Positions 1 through 11,439 of a DNA stretch of 64,000 nucleotides are shown in pieces. Source of the DNA: Earliella scabrosa (taxonomy: Eukaryota; Basidiomycota; Agaricomycetes; Polyporales; Polyporaceae). The notes under the pieces are model-generated. The model ran no database searches. It was not told where the DNA came from and saw only the letters and a list, made by a program, of their open reading frames with translations. The stretch spans positions 558,001-622,000 of the forward strand of contig JABYQQ010000013.1 of the NCBI GenBank assembly GCA_022605405.1, written 5' to 3'. A program made the translations under genes and the position numbers. Each line of letters starts with the position of its first letter. The first letter of the stretch is position 1.

Positions 1-831
1 GAGCTAGGCATGACCTCGGGAGTGGCGAGGGTGGCGAGAGTCGAGGGACCCGGGGACGTCTATGAGTGCCAGCTACGCCTGCCTGCGTTCCGGTGTTGTC
101 TCTTGGATCTTTACGACACGCAACTCTGAGAAGGTTACCCGCTTTTACGTCGCGATGAATTAGCCTGTTGATTTGACCATAGCTACAGTCGGTGTTCGTG
201 AGTAGGAACGAGGAGGTGACAGCTCTAAACACGCTCACTTGGTCCTGTAGCGTAGCGCCAAATCGAGGATACAGAGGATGACCTCCTCCTCAAATCCACC
301 GATCCATGCAGACCGCATGACAATTGCAACACTCCCTCCGTTCATACAGGACGTGGCCAAGCCAACGGGGAGCCCAATCGCATGGATGGACGAGTTGTTA
401 CTGCGATAGTGCTCAGCTTCGGAAGGATACACAGAAGCTAGACACAACACACCTATATAGTTGCCACTCATCCTCCACAGCACCTATCAACTTCCTGGAT
501 AATCGACTTGGTATCGCGATCATGGTTGTCCCTGGTTAGACGGGCTTGGGACGCGGTGCGAACGTCCGCTGCTGGCCGACAACATGAAAGCCGGGACATT
601 AGGCTGGAGTCTCCGGTAGGTCACATACACGCATATGTCACAATTAAATGCAGACCTCGCACCGAATCAAAGGACTGACGAGCGTGACGTTGAGCTCGGT
701 GCTGGTATGCATAGACTGGCCAACGCCATCCTCGACGTCGCGAGTTGGCCCATTCGCAGGTGCGGTCGTAAGGTATTGATGAGCGAGCGACGTCCAGGGT
801 CGTCAAGGACCAATGGAGGCGACGAGGAGGA
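1..831. other. Left edge, no confident gene
   Basis: No exon chain could be built here. One minus-strand open stretch (about 235-483) has reasonable amino-acid composition but no family match, no ATG at its upstream end and no convincing splice partners. It could be a fragment of a gene cut by the window edge. I would not annotate it as a gene. Confidence 0.4.
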
Positions 832-941
832 GGGCAGGAGGAAGGCAGGAGGAGGGCAGGAGGAAGGCAGGAGGAGGGCAGGAGGAAGGCAGGAGGAGGG
901 CAGGAGGAAGGCAGGAGGAGGGCAGGAGGAAGGCAGGAGGT
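832..941. repeat. Purine-rich 11-bp minisatellite
   Basis: Ten consecutive 11-bp units, GGGCAGGAGGA alternating with AGGCAGGAGGA, so the true period is a 22-bp dimer repeated five times. Apart from one C per unit the plus strand is entirely purine. It is open in several frames because the unit has no stops. The Arg/Gly/Gln-rich peptides it would encode are most likely artefacts of the repeat rather than genes. Confidence 0.95.
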
Positions 942-2113
942 GTCGGCGGCGAGGTCAGATATCACGGTGTTCACACGGGGTCCATATCCGGGCTTCATCC
1001 TCTACCACCGCCAGCACCGTGCCCGCTACATTGACACAGCCCCTCAGTACCACACGTCTACTCAACATCATGTCCGCAAGCCCACCTGGTCGCTCCTCGT
1101 CATATGCTAGTGGCAGTCAAAGTGATGAGAACCGTCTCGCTACCCAGAAGTCCCGTACGTGGTTACTCCTCGCGATACTCGTATCTCTCCTACGCCTCTC
1201 TTGCAATCTCGTCGCTGCTCACGCTGGTACGTTATGTAGACAACCTGAACCATCTGCCGACAGGGTCCTCGTCGTAATCCTTCTGTCTGCCATGCCGGAC
1301 AGCCCTATCGCGGTTCAGGTCGGGCATCAGCTTCAACTTCCAACTTCAAGAGCCCCTCAACGCTCGTGTCGACGTTGCATTCCTCCGGAATGCTTCTGTC
1401 GTCGGCTAGCCGCAAGCTAGCTGTCTCTACTGCTGTTATGCACATGGAGTGTGAGCTTTCGGTCACCAGATATCGTGGCCATCACTCATAGCACTACAGC
1501 CTCCACACCACCCTAGTACACAACCGGCGCATCAAAACGAGGTCGATGTTGAAAAACGTTGAACGGTGAGCCATGTCGTTCCGTCGTCGTGCCGTGGAAC
1601 TATGGCGTGGCTACTGACATCCAACCTCAAGGCTTTGACGGACTCCATCAAGCGAAGTGAGCGGAGTTAAGCTCCGTTCTCCTGTGCATCAGGATCTCCT
1701 GTCGATGGGTATGAGCAGCCAGACCCGGCCGCCATACTGACTCGAGATGAGGCCGCTGTCATGCGGCTTCGCGGTCTTTCGCTCTGCTAGATCTGCCGCT
1801 GCAGTCGCTATTTATTAGTTTCGTGCAAGCCGTCATGTTCACGCATTCATGTCCGTTCCGAATACTTATGTGTTTGCTCACTCTCTTTGCGCACAATGGT
1901 ACATTTTAACTATGTAAGAGCCCGTTGTAATAGTACGATCATATAGTACGGTATGCAAGACAGTTGACGTAGTGTACAAACATCAAGATATTTGATACAT
2001 TCAAGATCAAGAGCGCGAAGGGTCGACTCCAGCCACAAGAAGTTCAGAAGAGCCACAACGAACACATACCGGAGCTCACAGATCACCCGATCTTTCACGG
2101 TGTATGGAAAACT
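942..2113. other. Intergenic; possible orphan exon
   Basis: A plus-strand ATG at 1071 opens about 50 codons: a Ser-rich start, then a hydrophobic stretch (WLLLAILVSLLRLS), ending just before a good donor (GTACGT) at about 1222. This would suit the first exon of a membrane-anchored or secreted protein, but the best acceptor near 1260 does not keep a long frame. I see nothing else supportable. Confidence 0.25.
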
Positions 2114-2323
2114 TTAGACCATTGAGGGATCCCTGCGGACCTGAGTGCCAGCAAAGAGCACGCGGGCGAGCGCGACCGCCACGACGCCGATAGCGAGCGT
2201 GATCATGGCGAGCTTTCGGGCGAGTCCCCACGTTACGTCCATCAGCGCGATCAGAACTCGTCCCATGACATGTAAGACGAGGAGTACGACTGCGAGCACT
2301 ACGGCAATGGTTTGACGAGGCAT
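2114..2323 (-). CDS. Possible small membrane protein (69 aa)
   Basis: ATG at 2323 opens 69 codons with no recognisable family. Two hydrophobic segments are visible, around residues 6-29 (IAVVLAVVLLVLHVMG and on) and 40-60 (LAMITLAIGVVAVALARVL), separated by a short polar linker. That would suit a two-pass hairpin membrane peptide. The hydrophobic bias, made of Val/Ala/Leu codons, is unlike the surrounding noncoding DNA. The sequence could equally be the last exon of a larger gene, or chance. No promoter or homologue is known to me. Confidence 0.25.
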   Translation of the reverse strand: MPRQTIAVVLAVVLLVLHVMGRVLIALMDVTWGLARKLAMITLAIGVVAVALARVLFAGTQVRRDPSMV

Positions 2324-4810
2324 CACGACCGGCGATTGTAGATGCGGCCGCTGGAAGATGAGACGATCTAATCACGGTCATCCATTGGTTATCAGTATGT
2401 TATCACCAACATAGGTCATCAGACACGAACCGCGGACGCGTGAATACTTAGCGACAGTTGGCGACCAACCGTATTGGTGATCAATCACGGCGAGCGGATG
2501 TGTGTAGGAGAATCCGAATGATGGTGTTGGTGAACTATCCACCGGCGAGTTGGACGTGGGCGATGTGCGAGATGATTAAGACGACAGCAAGTTGGATGGT
2601 GAGGTTGATAGCGAGTCGGAGAAGTAGTGAAGGGAATGCGAGAAGAGCAAAGGAGCTGGGATGGGCGAGAGTCGAGGCGAGTGGGAGCGAGGCGGAAAGG
2701 TTGGGACAGGACACGTATCAGACCGACGACACGCAGTCGAGCACGAGCTGCGGCGACCGAGGATGACCTGGCCGTCCACTACTTGCCCTTGCCTTAGCGC
2801 CGTCGTCAACGTCGGGGAGCTCAACGTGCCAGTTCCCGCGCTTCCGCCCTCCCGCCTCCCTCCCGCCATCACGCGCCTCTAGCTCTCCTCGTCCTGCATA
2901 GCTCTGATCGGTCGTATCTTCCTTGCATGCACTACGACATTAATTCCGGTCCTTGGAGGGAGGTGATAGTCCCAGTACGCCCGGATCCTCGTACGTCCAT
3001 GCCTCGCATTCCGCCGTCCCCACCCCCCACAGCCATCTGTGTCCACGCTTCGTCCGGCCCAACGCTCTCCACGAGATCCACCGACTTCGGTGCTCAAGAC
3101 TCGGACACAACCTCTCCAACCGGCGGTACGCGACGGTCCCCCACGGAGAGTGCAGTGGATGTTGGGCCCTTCGGGCTCAAAGAGGGCATTGGATGAGCAA
3201 CTGGACGTGCGTGGTCGGGTCACTTTCTCCTCTGTCTAGCGCTTTGACCACTGTGCCTCACACGCGCCCTCGGGGGGCGTGTTCCTCCGTTTCTACCACT
3301 CCCTACAACCGTCTCCCCTGGGTCGTCCCCACCCTTCATCTGTCGAGCTCTCGCCAATGAGCCGATGTATGACGTCTAGGAAGCGGTCTTCGTCGACTCG
3401 AATGAGACAGCGGGTCTTCACGGCTCCGACATCGAGAAGCACACGAAGCCCCAGTCCGAGAAGTTCGTCCGCACGCACAAGTACGGCAAGTTGCATCACT
3501 CACAGGACGCCGATCAAGTCCCGTCGTGGGTTCTTCAGGCCCGCGCGCCACGCATGGATGAGCACGGAGGCATGCACCGAGCCTGTCTGCGTCGGCATAT
3601 GAACTGGCGTCGGCCCTACAGTCGGGCACAACCACCGAATTCTCCTCGTTCAACACCTCCCGGCCCACGTCTCCCTACATTGAAGCCGGGTCCGCGTTCT
3701 CGTCTGCCGTGATTCTCCATCTGCGACTCCGGAACATTCACGGCCACTCGACCGTCCCTTCGCTGCCCCAATCCCTATCACCTCTGGAGATTAGCCGGAT
3801 GCGCTCGTTTTGCGATTGTCTCGCTGAAGCTTCTCACTCGATATATTGAAATTCACAGATCCCCTCAACAGCAGGGTCGCAGAACCGCCCTTCAGAAGCG
3901 AGCCTCTCACTCGCAGAGCATGCACATTGACTTGCATTCACGCTCAGTCTCGCAGGGAGACTTGTAGCCAATGTCGGGGCCGCCGACTCCGTGACGCCGA
4001 GAATGTCCGCGCGGCGGGTGTGGAACGCGTCGCTGAAGTTCAGCACGAGAGCGTGGGGTGCGCGGAACTGTGCGCCGAGCATGCTGGGCTCCGGGCGTGC
4101 GAGTACGAAAGAGAGATGGATGAGAGGGAGAAGTGCAGGAAGGCGGAGATATCAGTGAGTCTTCGTCGCCTCTCTCTTTCCTGTGCTTGAGCCGCTCCCG
4201 ACTTCTGCCCCGTGCGGATGCGATTCCACGGCCCGCGGACACGTTTCTGACGTCTGACGTTTTCTCATCTTCGCTCACACAAGTGTCGCGGAGATTGTGT
4301 TCCGGTAGGACTCCATCCTGAAGCCCGCGCGCGATGATGACGGTTCGGTCGCCCGTCGCATTGGCTACATGGGCAGATCCGAAGGGGACGGCCACGGCTT
4401 TCGAGATTGAGCTCCGCGCTTGCCCTTGTACTCTAGATCTCTTTGTCATTCATACTTTACAGGACTATCTATCATGAATATGTCGATGAGCCAGATCTCA
4501 TATGGTCCGTTGTCGTTCGCATCATGGTGCAGTCATATCTCGCAGCAACATGTTCAAGGTTTTCCCGCAACGCGATAGCAATACATCTACGTCACGGCCA
4601 CGACCCTCAGCTCTTGACATTGCCGTCAATCGGTGCATCATGAATGGGGATACGGTATAACGACTCTATGATGATATTCCGCGGCGTGATATAAGAGGCA
4701 ATCTATGTTGGCAGCTTGGACCTGAGGGGTCGGTCGTTCTTCGTACAGCTAGGCATCTATGTGCATTATTCAGCGCGAGTAAGATCTGTCTGAGAGCGTC
4801 GGTGCATACC
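2324..4810. other. Gene-free stretch, unresolved
   Basis: About 2.5 kb with short overlapping open stretches on both strands but no consistent codon usage, domain or exon chain. Around 2486-2660 the minus strand has a hydrophobic Leu/Ile/Val-rich frame without an ATG (contains LLRLAINLTIQLAVVLII), which could be a membrane-protein remnant. I see no RNA gene. Confidence 0.4.
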
Positions 4811-6701
4811 TCATGCACCTTCTCTCTTCCTCGAACTAGCCTCATTCTCCTTCCTTCCTTCTAGTCGCACGAGCTTGCGGTACCACTCCTTCGTAATGTA
4901 AGAGGGTCGCTTGGGATTGCAAGAAAAGAACAGCACCCTCTTGTCGACAGCGCGCACATGGCCACGCATGACAGGCTTCCACAAGAACCGCCCGTCGTTG
5001 GACTTCTGCCAGATCCATACTTGAGGATCACGCCGGCCGGGGACACGATGGCAGAATATATCTTCGGGTTGTAGATCAGGGCGTTTGGAGAGAGTCGTTG
5101 GGGGTTCCGTGAGTTCCTGGCGACCGTCCATCTGAATGACCCAGAACGAGACGGGCTCGGTTTTGGTGGCCTTCTCAATGTCCGTTGGGGAACAATGGTA
5201 CTCCTTTCGATCGAGATCCTCAATACGGACCTAGGGTGGTTGATGAGCGATAGCCGGTGAAAGAGGGCGTCAGCATACCGTGGTGGCGAATGAGGGGTGG
5301 CTGGCAGGAGCGGTCATGGGTTTAGGAGCGCCGAGCGAGGCGCGGCGTGTGACACGAGGTGGCAAATAATCCTCAAAGTTATCCGGAGGTCCGTCGGCAA
5401 TTATTGAGCCCTTCTATGGTATGTGAAGTAGAGAGTTATGGGGAAGTGTTGGGACTTGATGCTGTGTCACTCACCGTTGAACTAGACTTTGCTATGGGCC
5501 CAGTGACAGCTTCCGGAGGCCCTTGTTTGTTACTGTTTACATCGCTGCTATATATATGAGCTCTAACGGCAACATTACAGATCTAGGGGCAACGTACTCA
5601 AGATAGAAACGCCGGGAGATTGTGGGCGTCGCATTTGAGACGACATTGGGGACACGTGGTTGGCGAAAGACAAGGCGCGTGACCTTACCTGAACGTATGG
5701 GGGCAGACGCAGAGAAGGTATAAGTTCGAGGGGTGCGAGTGGCCATTGGGGAGGAACCGGCGTGGGGCACTCTGTGCCGAACAGCCATATAAAGTCCCGC
5801 AGACAAAGGATCTTGACGTCGGAGCGCTAGGCTGCTCATGTTTGACAGGGAGGCAAAAATGCTCAATTGGAATTGTACCGCTTCGGACACTTCCCCATAA
5901 TCGCTTAATATGCAAGATACAGACACAAGCGCACCGCTATTTCCGCGATCTTGAGCAATAAGAACCGCAAATATACGCGCAGCATTCCCATGACGCTGGC
6001 CGAAGGTGCTACCGCAACACTGGTACACAACAGTCAGCACTAAGGACCATACCGGTTGATTTGACTTACGGTGGACTGGGTGCACGCACAGCGTGGTTAG
6101 ATGGGGGCAAGGGGACGGAAGGAAGCTTGAGAGATAACATGGAATACAGGGGCCGTCCAGTGAGGCGACGACGCTGTACAAGCTCCCGTGCCGTCCTGAA
6201 CATGTCGGAGAAGAGAGATGAGGCGTCGGCGTCATCGAATTCAAGCCAGAAGGAGTGTTCGTCGCCGTTCGCGTCATGCACGACCACTCGACATTCGGCA
6301 AATTGCTGTGCACCAGGTCAGTCAGGAATTAGCGAAGCCTAAGGCAGAACCGTACCTCGAATTCGTATAACCTCCACTCTGGCTGCACCGTCCCCTGGAA
6401 TAGGACTTCGAAAGTGTCGCAGTCGAGGACAAGTAGGGCCACTCATCGCAAAGTGAAACAAGATTAGAAGAGAAGTTGGGCATGAAAACTACGGCACTCA
6501 CCAGCTGCGACCTGCCCTGACTCAAAATATATCCGAAATACAATAATCTCTGCGTCGGCGCATATCGAATTGTCTGGAGTTGAAAATGTGGCGTAGTAGG
6601 ACTCAAGACTAATGTCCCTATCGCCGAAAAGTTAGTTCAGAGCTGGCTGGTACGGATCAAAGGGCTTACTCTGTTTCGACTTCACTGCTCACGTCGGCCA
6701 T
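4811..6701 (-). CDS. Hypothetical multi-exon protein, N-terminal PH/EVH1-like fold possible
   Basis: Not recognised as a named family. The start ATG is at 6701 (MADVSSEVET), followed by a GTAAGC donor. Successive exons join in frame: one with VFRIYFESGQVAA, one with LVLDCDTFEVLFQGTVQPEW and one with HSFWLEFDDADASSLFSDMF. Downstream exons near 5600-5690 and 5278-5417 lead into a C-terminal exon rich in basic and aromatic residues (VWIWQKSNDGRFLWKPV, SYITKEWYRKLVRLEG) ending in TGA at 4811. The N-terminal alternation of short strands ending in an acidic Trp/Phe helix resembles PH/EVH1 domains; this is inference only. Exon limits between 5690 and 6060 are uncertain. It is divergent from the SUN-domain gene at 7703. 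Confidence 0.65.
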
Positions 6702-7702
6702 GGGAGAGCCAAATGGACGATGATGGAGTAGATTGTAGAGCACGTAAAGTTCCCAAGCGCGGTGTTATATGCGGCGAAGGACAAAGGAACGATGTTGTGG
6801 AGGTTACACCAGCTTTTCCATTCACGCTCCGCTGTTGCGCTTGCTGCACCATGGATACGGGTCCGATACAGTGCTCATGGGAGCCCGTTAGACCCAGGTA
6901 CAACGACTGGTCAGATTGAATATAGTCTAGAGAACGCGTCCCTTCGCGATCTCTGCGGTCTAAATGAGGCAGAGCCCTGCACGCGCCGGGGGAGATCTTC
7001 TGCCTGCTTGAGCGAAGACAGCGGAATGCGGACCTGAACAATACCGGCTGCGGCAATGCGCGGGCTTTGCAGTAGATTTTGGACAACGGAAGTTTTTGGC
7101 CTGTTCTCCGGCTCCAGTTCTAGTCCCAATGCCCGCCGAACCTAAGGCGTCTGTCTGCCCATTTATGACAATGTGCTTTGATGAACAAGATCCACCTACT
7201 GACGTTGCCAAAGTACTGTCGAGGCCGCCGGAGAGAAGAACGAGAGAGCAGCAGAGCTAGGATTTTTGATAGAGGGACTCAGGCGCCGGTCCGCACGGCA
7301 TCGGCCGAAGACCGGCGCCCGTTGTAATCCCCGTTCAACATTGGGACCACTGAAACGCTCTACAAATCCATTGTCCTGAACCAGCCCAATGTGATCCACA
7401 TCTTTCCTTGTCTAACAACGGTCTAACGACCCCAGTTGTTAAAGTTTGTATGATAAAAGTACGTTCATGAGACCTCCCAGTAATCGTCTATGACTGTCGC
7501 ACCAATATATGCTCAGTTGCCCACCATACCCGCGACGTTATCAAACTATGGACGCCTCTCGCCACAAGAAATTCGCTCTGTCTCGATTTGTTCACCAGGA
7601 AGCTTCATTCCACACAGCCCACTCCCCTATCGTCGACACTGCGACGAGTGTAGTCGAAGAGGTGAGCTGAAACTTCATTTGTTATAGCTGTCATGTCTGT
7701 CC
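6702..7702. promoter_or_regulatory. Intergenic between divergent genes
   Basis: About 1 kb separates the minus-strand gene starting at 6701 from the plus-strand SUN gene at 7703. It must carry the promoters and leaders of both. Short open stretches here show no domain and overlap on both strands. No specific operator was identified. Confidence 0.4.
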
Positions 7703-8668
7703 ATGACTCATTCGCCCGATCCCCAGTCTCTGCCGGTCCATGTAGATCAGGACCAGGTTGCTCTCGCTCACCCCTCCCAAACGCCAGGGCACAAGCGACA
7801 GATCCGCTACATTTCCCACCGGATCATCGCTGCCCTCGTTGCCATCCTCGCAACCAGTCTCGTCCTAGGCGTGCGATTCCTCTATCCCTCCCGCTGCTCT
7901 GAGCAGCTTCAAGAGCTGGTCCCATTGAATCTGCTACGTCTTTTCGCACTGCCATACCCCGTCCTATTCGTACCACATCTCCCTCTCGGCTCTCCAACCA
8001 GGGTCGACCCACAGGCGACTGCCCCCAGGGTTCATCCTCCTATCATGGCCGAGTACGATAGCATCTGGACCAGTACTGCTATGTCCATGTTCACATCGGA
8101 GACATTCTCTCGCCCTTTCCCTGGCAGAGCCGATATCACTTGGTGGCTCTCCCTGCTCGGACAGGCGCCTCATGAGCCGTTGCCACCTGACACTGTACTC
8201 CGCGGGGACTCCCGTCCAGGACATTGTTGGCCGTTTCGGGGCTCGTATGGTCTTCTCGCGATTGATCTGCGCGAAGAGGTCATCATCAAGAACGTCACCG
8301 TTGGGCATTTGCGAGACGGTGGAACGCGAGGGCACACGTTCGCACCCCGCCAGATCGTGGTCTGGGGACTTCTCCCGCTTACATCCACCGCCGGTTCCGA
8401 GACGTATGGGCCTGAAATAGAGGTTGAAGATGCGTCACCAGGAAGCGGAGGTCCCCAAGAGCTCGCTATCGCTCATGATTACAAGTTGACCAAGTTGACG
8501 AGCATTCGGTATGATGTTCATGCCACGGAGAGGGAGCAGACCTTCTTCGTTGGCTCGCGTACTTCAAACACCACCCGTTTTGACAAGATACTTGTAGAGG
8601 TACTGGATAATTGGGGATCGAAGACGTATACCTGTATGTACCATATCCGCATCCGTGGATTTGTATGA
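7703..8668 (+). CDS. SUN-domain protein (single exon)
   Basis: The 321-residue product has a polar N-terminus, one transmembrane segment at about residues 42-62 (IIAALVAILATSLVLGVRFL) and a C-terminal SUN (Sad1/UNC84) domain from about residue 130 to the end. Diagnostic features are GHCWPFRGSYGLLAIDL with the strand VIIKNVTVGHL, APRQIVVWGL, and a final YTCMYHIRIRGFV matching the SUN-domain closing strand. SUN proteins sit in the inner nuclear membrane (LINC complex) or, in the SLP/osteopotentia group, in the ER. No coiled coil is evident between membrane and SUN domain, so this is a short form. A second ATG at 7693 lies in another frame; 7703 is the one in frame. Confidence 0.88.
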   Translation: MTHSPDPQSLPVHVDQDQVALAHPSQTPGHKRQIRYISHRIIAALVAILATSLVLGVRFLYPSRCSEQLQELVPLNLLRLFALPYPVLFVPHLPLGSPTRVDPQATAPRVHPPIMAEYDSIWTSTAMSMFTSETFSRPFPGRADITWWLSLLGQAPHEPLPPDTVLRGDSRPGHCWPFRGSYGLLAIDLREEVIIKNVTVGHLRDGGTRGHTFAPRQIVVWGLLPLTSTAGSETYGPEIEVEDASPGSGGPQELAIAHDYKLTKLTSIRYDVHATEREQTFFVGSRTSNTTRFDKILVEVLDNWGSKTYTCMYHIRIRGFV

Positions 8669-9020
8669 TCGTCCGAGTCGAGCGTTTCAGCCTCGCAGCC
8701 TCAGCCTTAGGCGAGGAACGATTCAATTCTATTTTGCTCAGTCTCCGTCAATATGTACGGGAGCGTCCCAGGAGTTGAATAGCAGTGATCGGCGGAGAGC
8801 GGCAGTCCGAGCCGACTTGGTAACCTCGGAGTAGCTCGGATCTCGTGCTGCGAGAGGGGCACATACGGAAAGCATGATAAGATATCGACAACTAGATACT
8901 GATTGGTGGTACCTTCAAGGGGTAGCCGGGATCGTTCGAAGGGCACTCAGCTCCTCGACTGTTTACATAGAGAGCCTCATCCAAGATAGCTAGATCACAT
9001 GAGGGTAGGTTCGTCGCCCG
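8669..9020. other. Intergenic after SUN gene
   Basis: Presumed 3-prime end of the SUN gene, leading into the 188-bp tandem duplication. No gene seen. Confidence 0.4.
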
Positions 9021-9396
9021 ACGGTCATGATTAGGCTGGAGGCGTGAACGGTGATTAGACGTCGCTGTGCGAGCCACAACGGCATAGCTAGAACATACAT
9101 GTCGGACGTATCGTATTTCACCGAGGTCCAGGGGAAACGCTGAGGGGGTCTGGCGGGTACGGTGGCCGCTGTACGCTCCGGATGGTGACGGACCATGGCC
9201 TGTGACCGACGGTCATGATTAGACTGGAGGCGTGAACGGTGATTAGACGTCGCTGTGCGAGCCACAATGGAATAGCTAGAACATACATGTCGGACGTATC
9301 GTATTTCACCGAGGTCCAGGGGAAACGTTGAGGGGGTCTGGCGGGTACGGTGGCCGCTGCACGCTCCGGATGGTGACGGACCACGGCCTGTGACCG
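9021..9396. repeat. 188-bp tandem duplication
   Basis: Two head-to-tail copies, 9021-9208 and 9209-9396, differing at only a handful of positions (for example AGGCTGG versus AGACTGG near the start). Part of the unit plus the following 100 bp recurs in inverted orientation at about 11440-11605. Both strands are open across the unit but the peptides match nothing I know. The high identity says the duplication is recent. Confidence 0.9.
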
Positions 9397-9495
9397 ATGG
9401 CAGATGCAGCTCCTCGAGTCCGACATGGTGATGACGAAGAGGCTCTACGGTGGGACGAGGACGGGAGTGTGGGTTGCGCGCTGGCTGGATTGAAT
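9310..9495 (+). repeat. Dispersed repeat, direct arm of inverted pair
   Basis: From the tail of the second 188-bp unit through the segment reading GATGACGAAGAGGCTCTACG to the CGCTGGCTGGATTG motif. Its reverse complement is found, with scattered substitutions, at about 11440-11605. The two arms enclose roughly 2 kb that includes the small basic-protein gene at 10340-10921. No transposase is present between them, so a nonautonomous element or old segmental duplication is the likely origin. Confidence 0.75.
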
Positions 9496-10339
9496 AGTGA
9501 CGGGGACTGATATAGCTGGAAGGGTCAACATCTTAGATGAGATCGTTCAGCAACAACACCTATTAAACATGGAGCACTTCTCGTTCAACTTCTACGTGGT
9601 CGTCGAGCGATATTCAGACGAATAAGATACATGCCACGCTGCTGTATAGTACAACTTCGGCCCTTGAACTGAGCTGGAGATAGGCCAACACCCCTTGTCA
9701 ATCACTCTTGGGCGGAAACGATCCTTCGATCTACGATCTAGATACGCCAATGTCAACACGGTCCATGGATCCATACCGGACTATTTATCATACCTAGGTC
9801 GAGCGGATCGTATAGAAGGTGATACGATCCATCCTCTGTTGGTTGCGAGGGCGTTGCCACGTCGTAGCTGCTTGCCAAAGAGGTTTCGGTTCCGAGTCCT
9901 CGGAAAAATTGAGGAGAAGCTCAGGAAACATGGGATGGGGGAGAGATCTAGGATTTTCTACCGGTCGCCAGGTCCTATCCGTTCCAACACCGCGATAGAT
10001 CCATATCTGAAGAGCTGTGCCTTCAGAGGTAATCCTGTGGATATAGAGATCTCCCGAGTTCAGAGGACAGGCGGGGTTGATGTCGCGCGGACCATCCACC
10101 GCGTCATCGCCACTCGTGGAGAACCATTGGGCCCGGTGGTCTCGTCCTCGAAGTTTGTAGGACTTCGCCTTGAGGTACTGCACACACAGTCTCTTTAGCG
10201 TGCATGGAAGTCATGATTGTTCGATGAATTACCTACCATAGGTGTTGCTCTTGCGTCTATGGGCTGCCCTTTCAACGAACCAGTATCAGCAACCATCAGC
10301 GGCTGCGAAGGGCCGGGAGATGGCGATCTGGCTACCTGT
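9496..10339. other. Unresolved stretch with open frames on both strands
   Basis: Frames of roughly 130-170 codons exist on both strands across 9695-10198, overlapping each other. Neither shows a domain, and neither can be chained to neighbouring exons with good splice sites. I leave them uncalled. Confidence 0.35.
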
Positions 10340-10921
10340 TCAGGGGTCCGTAAGAAGCATGGTACAAGCGTAATTGTGTCTCACGACAGTAGAGCCCGTA
10401 GGCAGCGGGAGGACGCTTTCCGCCGTGCGAACCTTCTTAGCGGGCCGGCTCACAGTATTCACCGAACCAAGGATGTTTGATACACCACTCTGTGACGCTA
10501 GTCAGCACTAATCGGTCCGCAGGAGCAAACTCGTGCCATGGACGTACATATTGGTCGGACATGACGCGTCCTGAACTACGACGGCGCTTCAATGTTGGCG
10601 AAGAAGTATCCTTATGCGTCATTATGCATAGATTCAAATAGACGTAGAGTGTGAAAGGCGCACTTCTATGAAGGATACTTTCTTGGCCAGGCCTTGAGAA
10701 GCCGTTTTTTGTCCGAAAACCTTCGATTGAGACCGTGTAATAGGCCTCAAGTCCTGCCGAGCGTTATCGTGGGGGTCGCTCTCCGACAAACGCTTAGGAG
10801 ACAAGGCTTCGGTACATACATTATATGCAGAAAGGCGCACTACACACCTGTGAATATGACCGACGTTGGCCTGCAGAGCCCGGGACGAGGGACGTGGTTG
10901 GCTCTGACGCTTCACTGCCAT
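10340..10921 (-). CDS. Small basic, probably nuclear protein (156 aa)
   Basis: Unrecognised. Three exons read in frame: 10921-10664 from an ATG, 10610-10548 and 10489-10340. Introns are GTGCGC...CATAAG and GTACGT...CACAG, and exon lengths of 258, 63 and 150 nt are all multiples of three. The product is rich in Ser, Arg, Lys and Gln with clusters such as RPITRSQSK, LKRRRSSGR and PAKKVRTAES, resembling nuclear localisation signals and phosphosites in disordered nuclear proteins. A GTGTGT donor inside exon 1 could mark an extra intron. The gene lies between the arms of an inverted repeat. Confidence 0.45.
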
Positions 10922-11439
10922 TCTAGATAATGACCTGCGTTGAGAAAGTGGGAAGATGTACCGTTATACAACATTGGTACCTCGGGAGCCCCTATTGAGC
11001 CTTCCACAGTATCGGCCTGAGGTGCAGACTTTTGAGGAGTAAGGATTGTGGCAATGACGATGACAAGCAAAATACTCGCAGATTTCCCTAATGAAGGGGT
11101 AAACACCGATCGATAGAGCAATTGACTTGGTTGTTGCAACCCTGGCTTGCTATAACCACGATCACTTCGATATGGTAGAACATAGCACCTATAGCGTGGA
11201 TCCAGAGAAAATTCTGCCTTCCACTCGACCATGGCGGAGTTACAGAAGGAGGGTCGTAAGAAAGAAGTTGATAATGAGTCCCGCCACTCGCAGTGCACAA
11301 CAGACGCCGGCAGAGGCGGGCCCGAAGCGGGGACCCCGAAGTCAGTATAGTCCTCGGGGTCTCCGCCCTACAGCCCTTAGCGCTCCTCCTCCTCCTCCGT
11401 CTGTCCTCTGTCTTCCTCCGTCGCTGTCCAGTTCGACCA
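10922..11439. other. Intergenic
   Basis: No convincing exon. This segment carries the presumed promoter of the minus-strand gene starting at 10921. Confidence 0.35.

Noticed and set aside
635..1420. Long open frame across the minisatellite
   Set aside because: Openness comes from the stop-free 11-bp unit; composition outside the repeat has no domain, and several frames are open at once.
9695..10198. Overlapping open frames of 130-167 codons on opposite strands
   Set aside because: No domain, no splice partners and antisense overlap; I could not decide for either strand.
10336..10365. Fourth intron in the small basic-protein gene
   Set aside because: It would be only 30 nt, too short for this genome; reading through gives a natural TGA at 10340.
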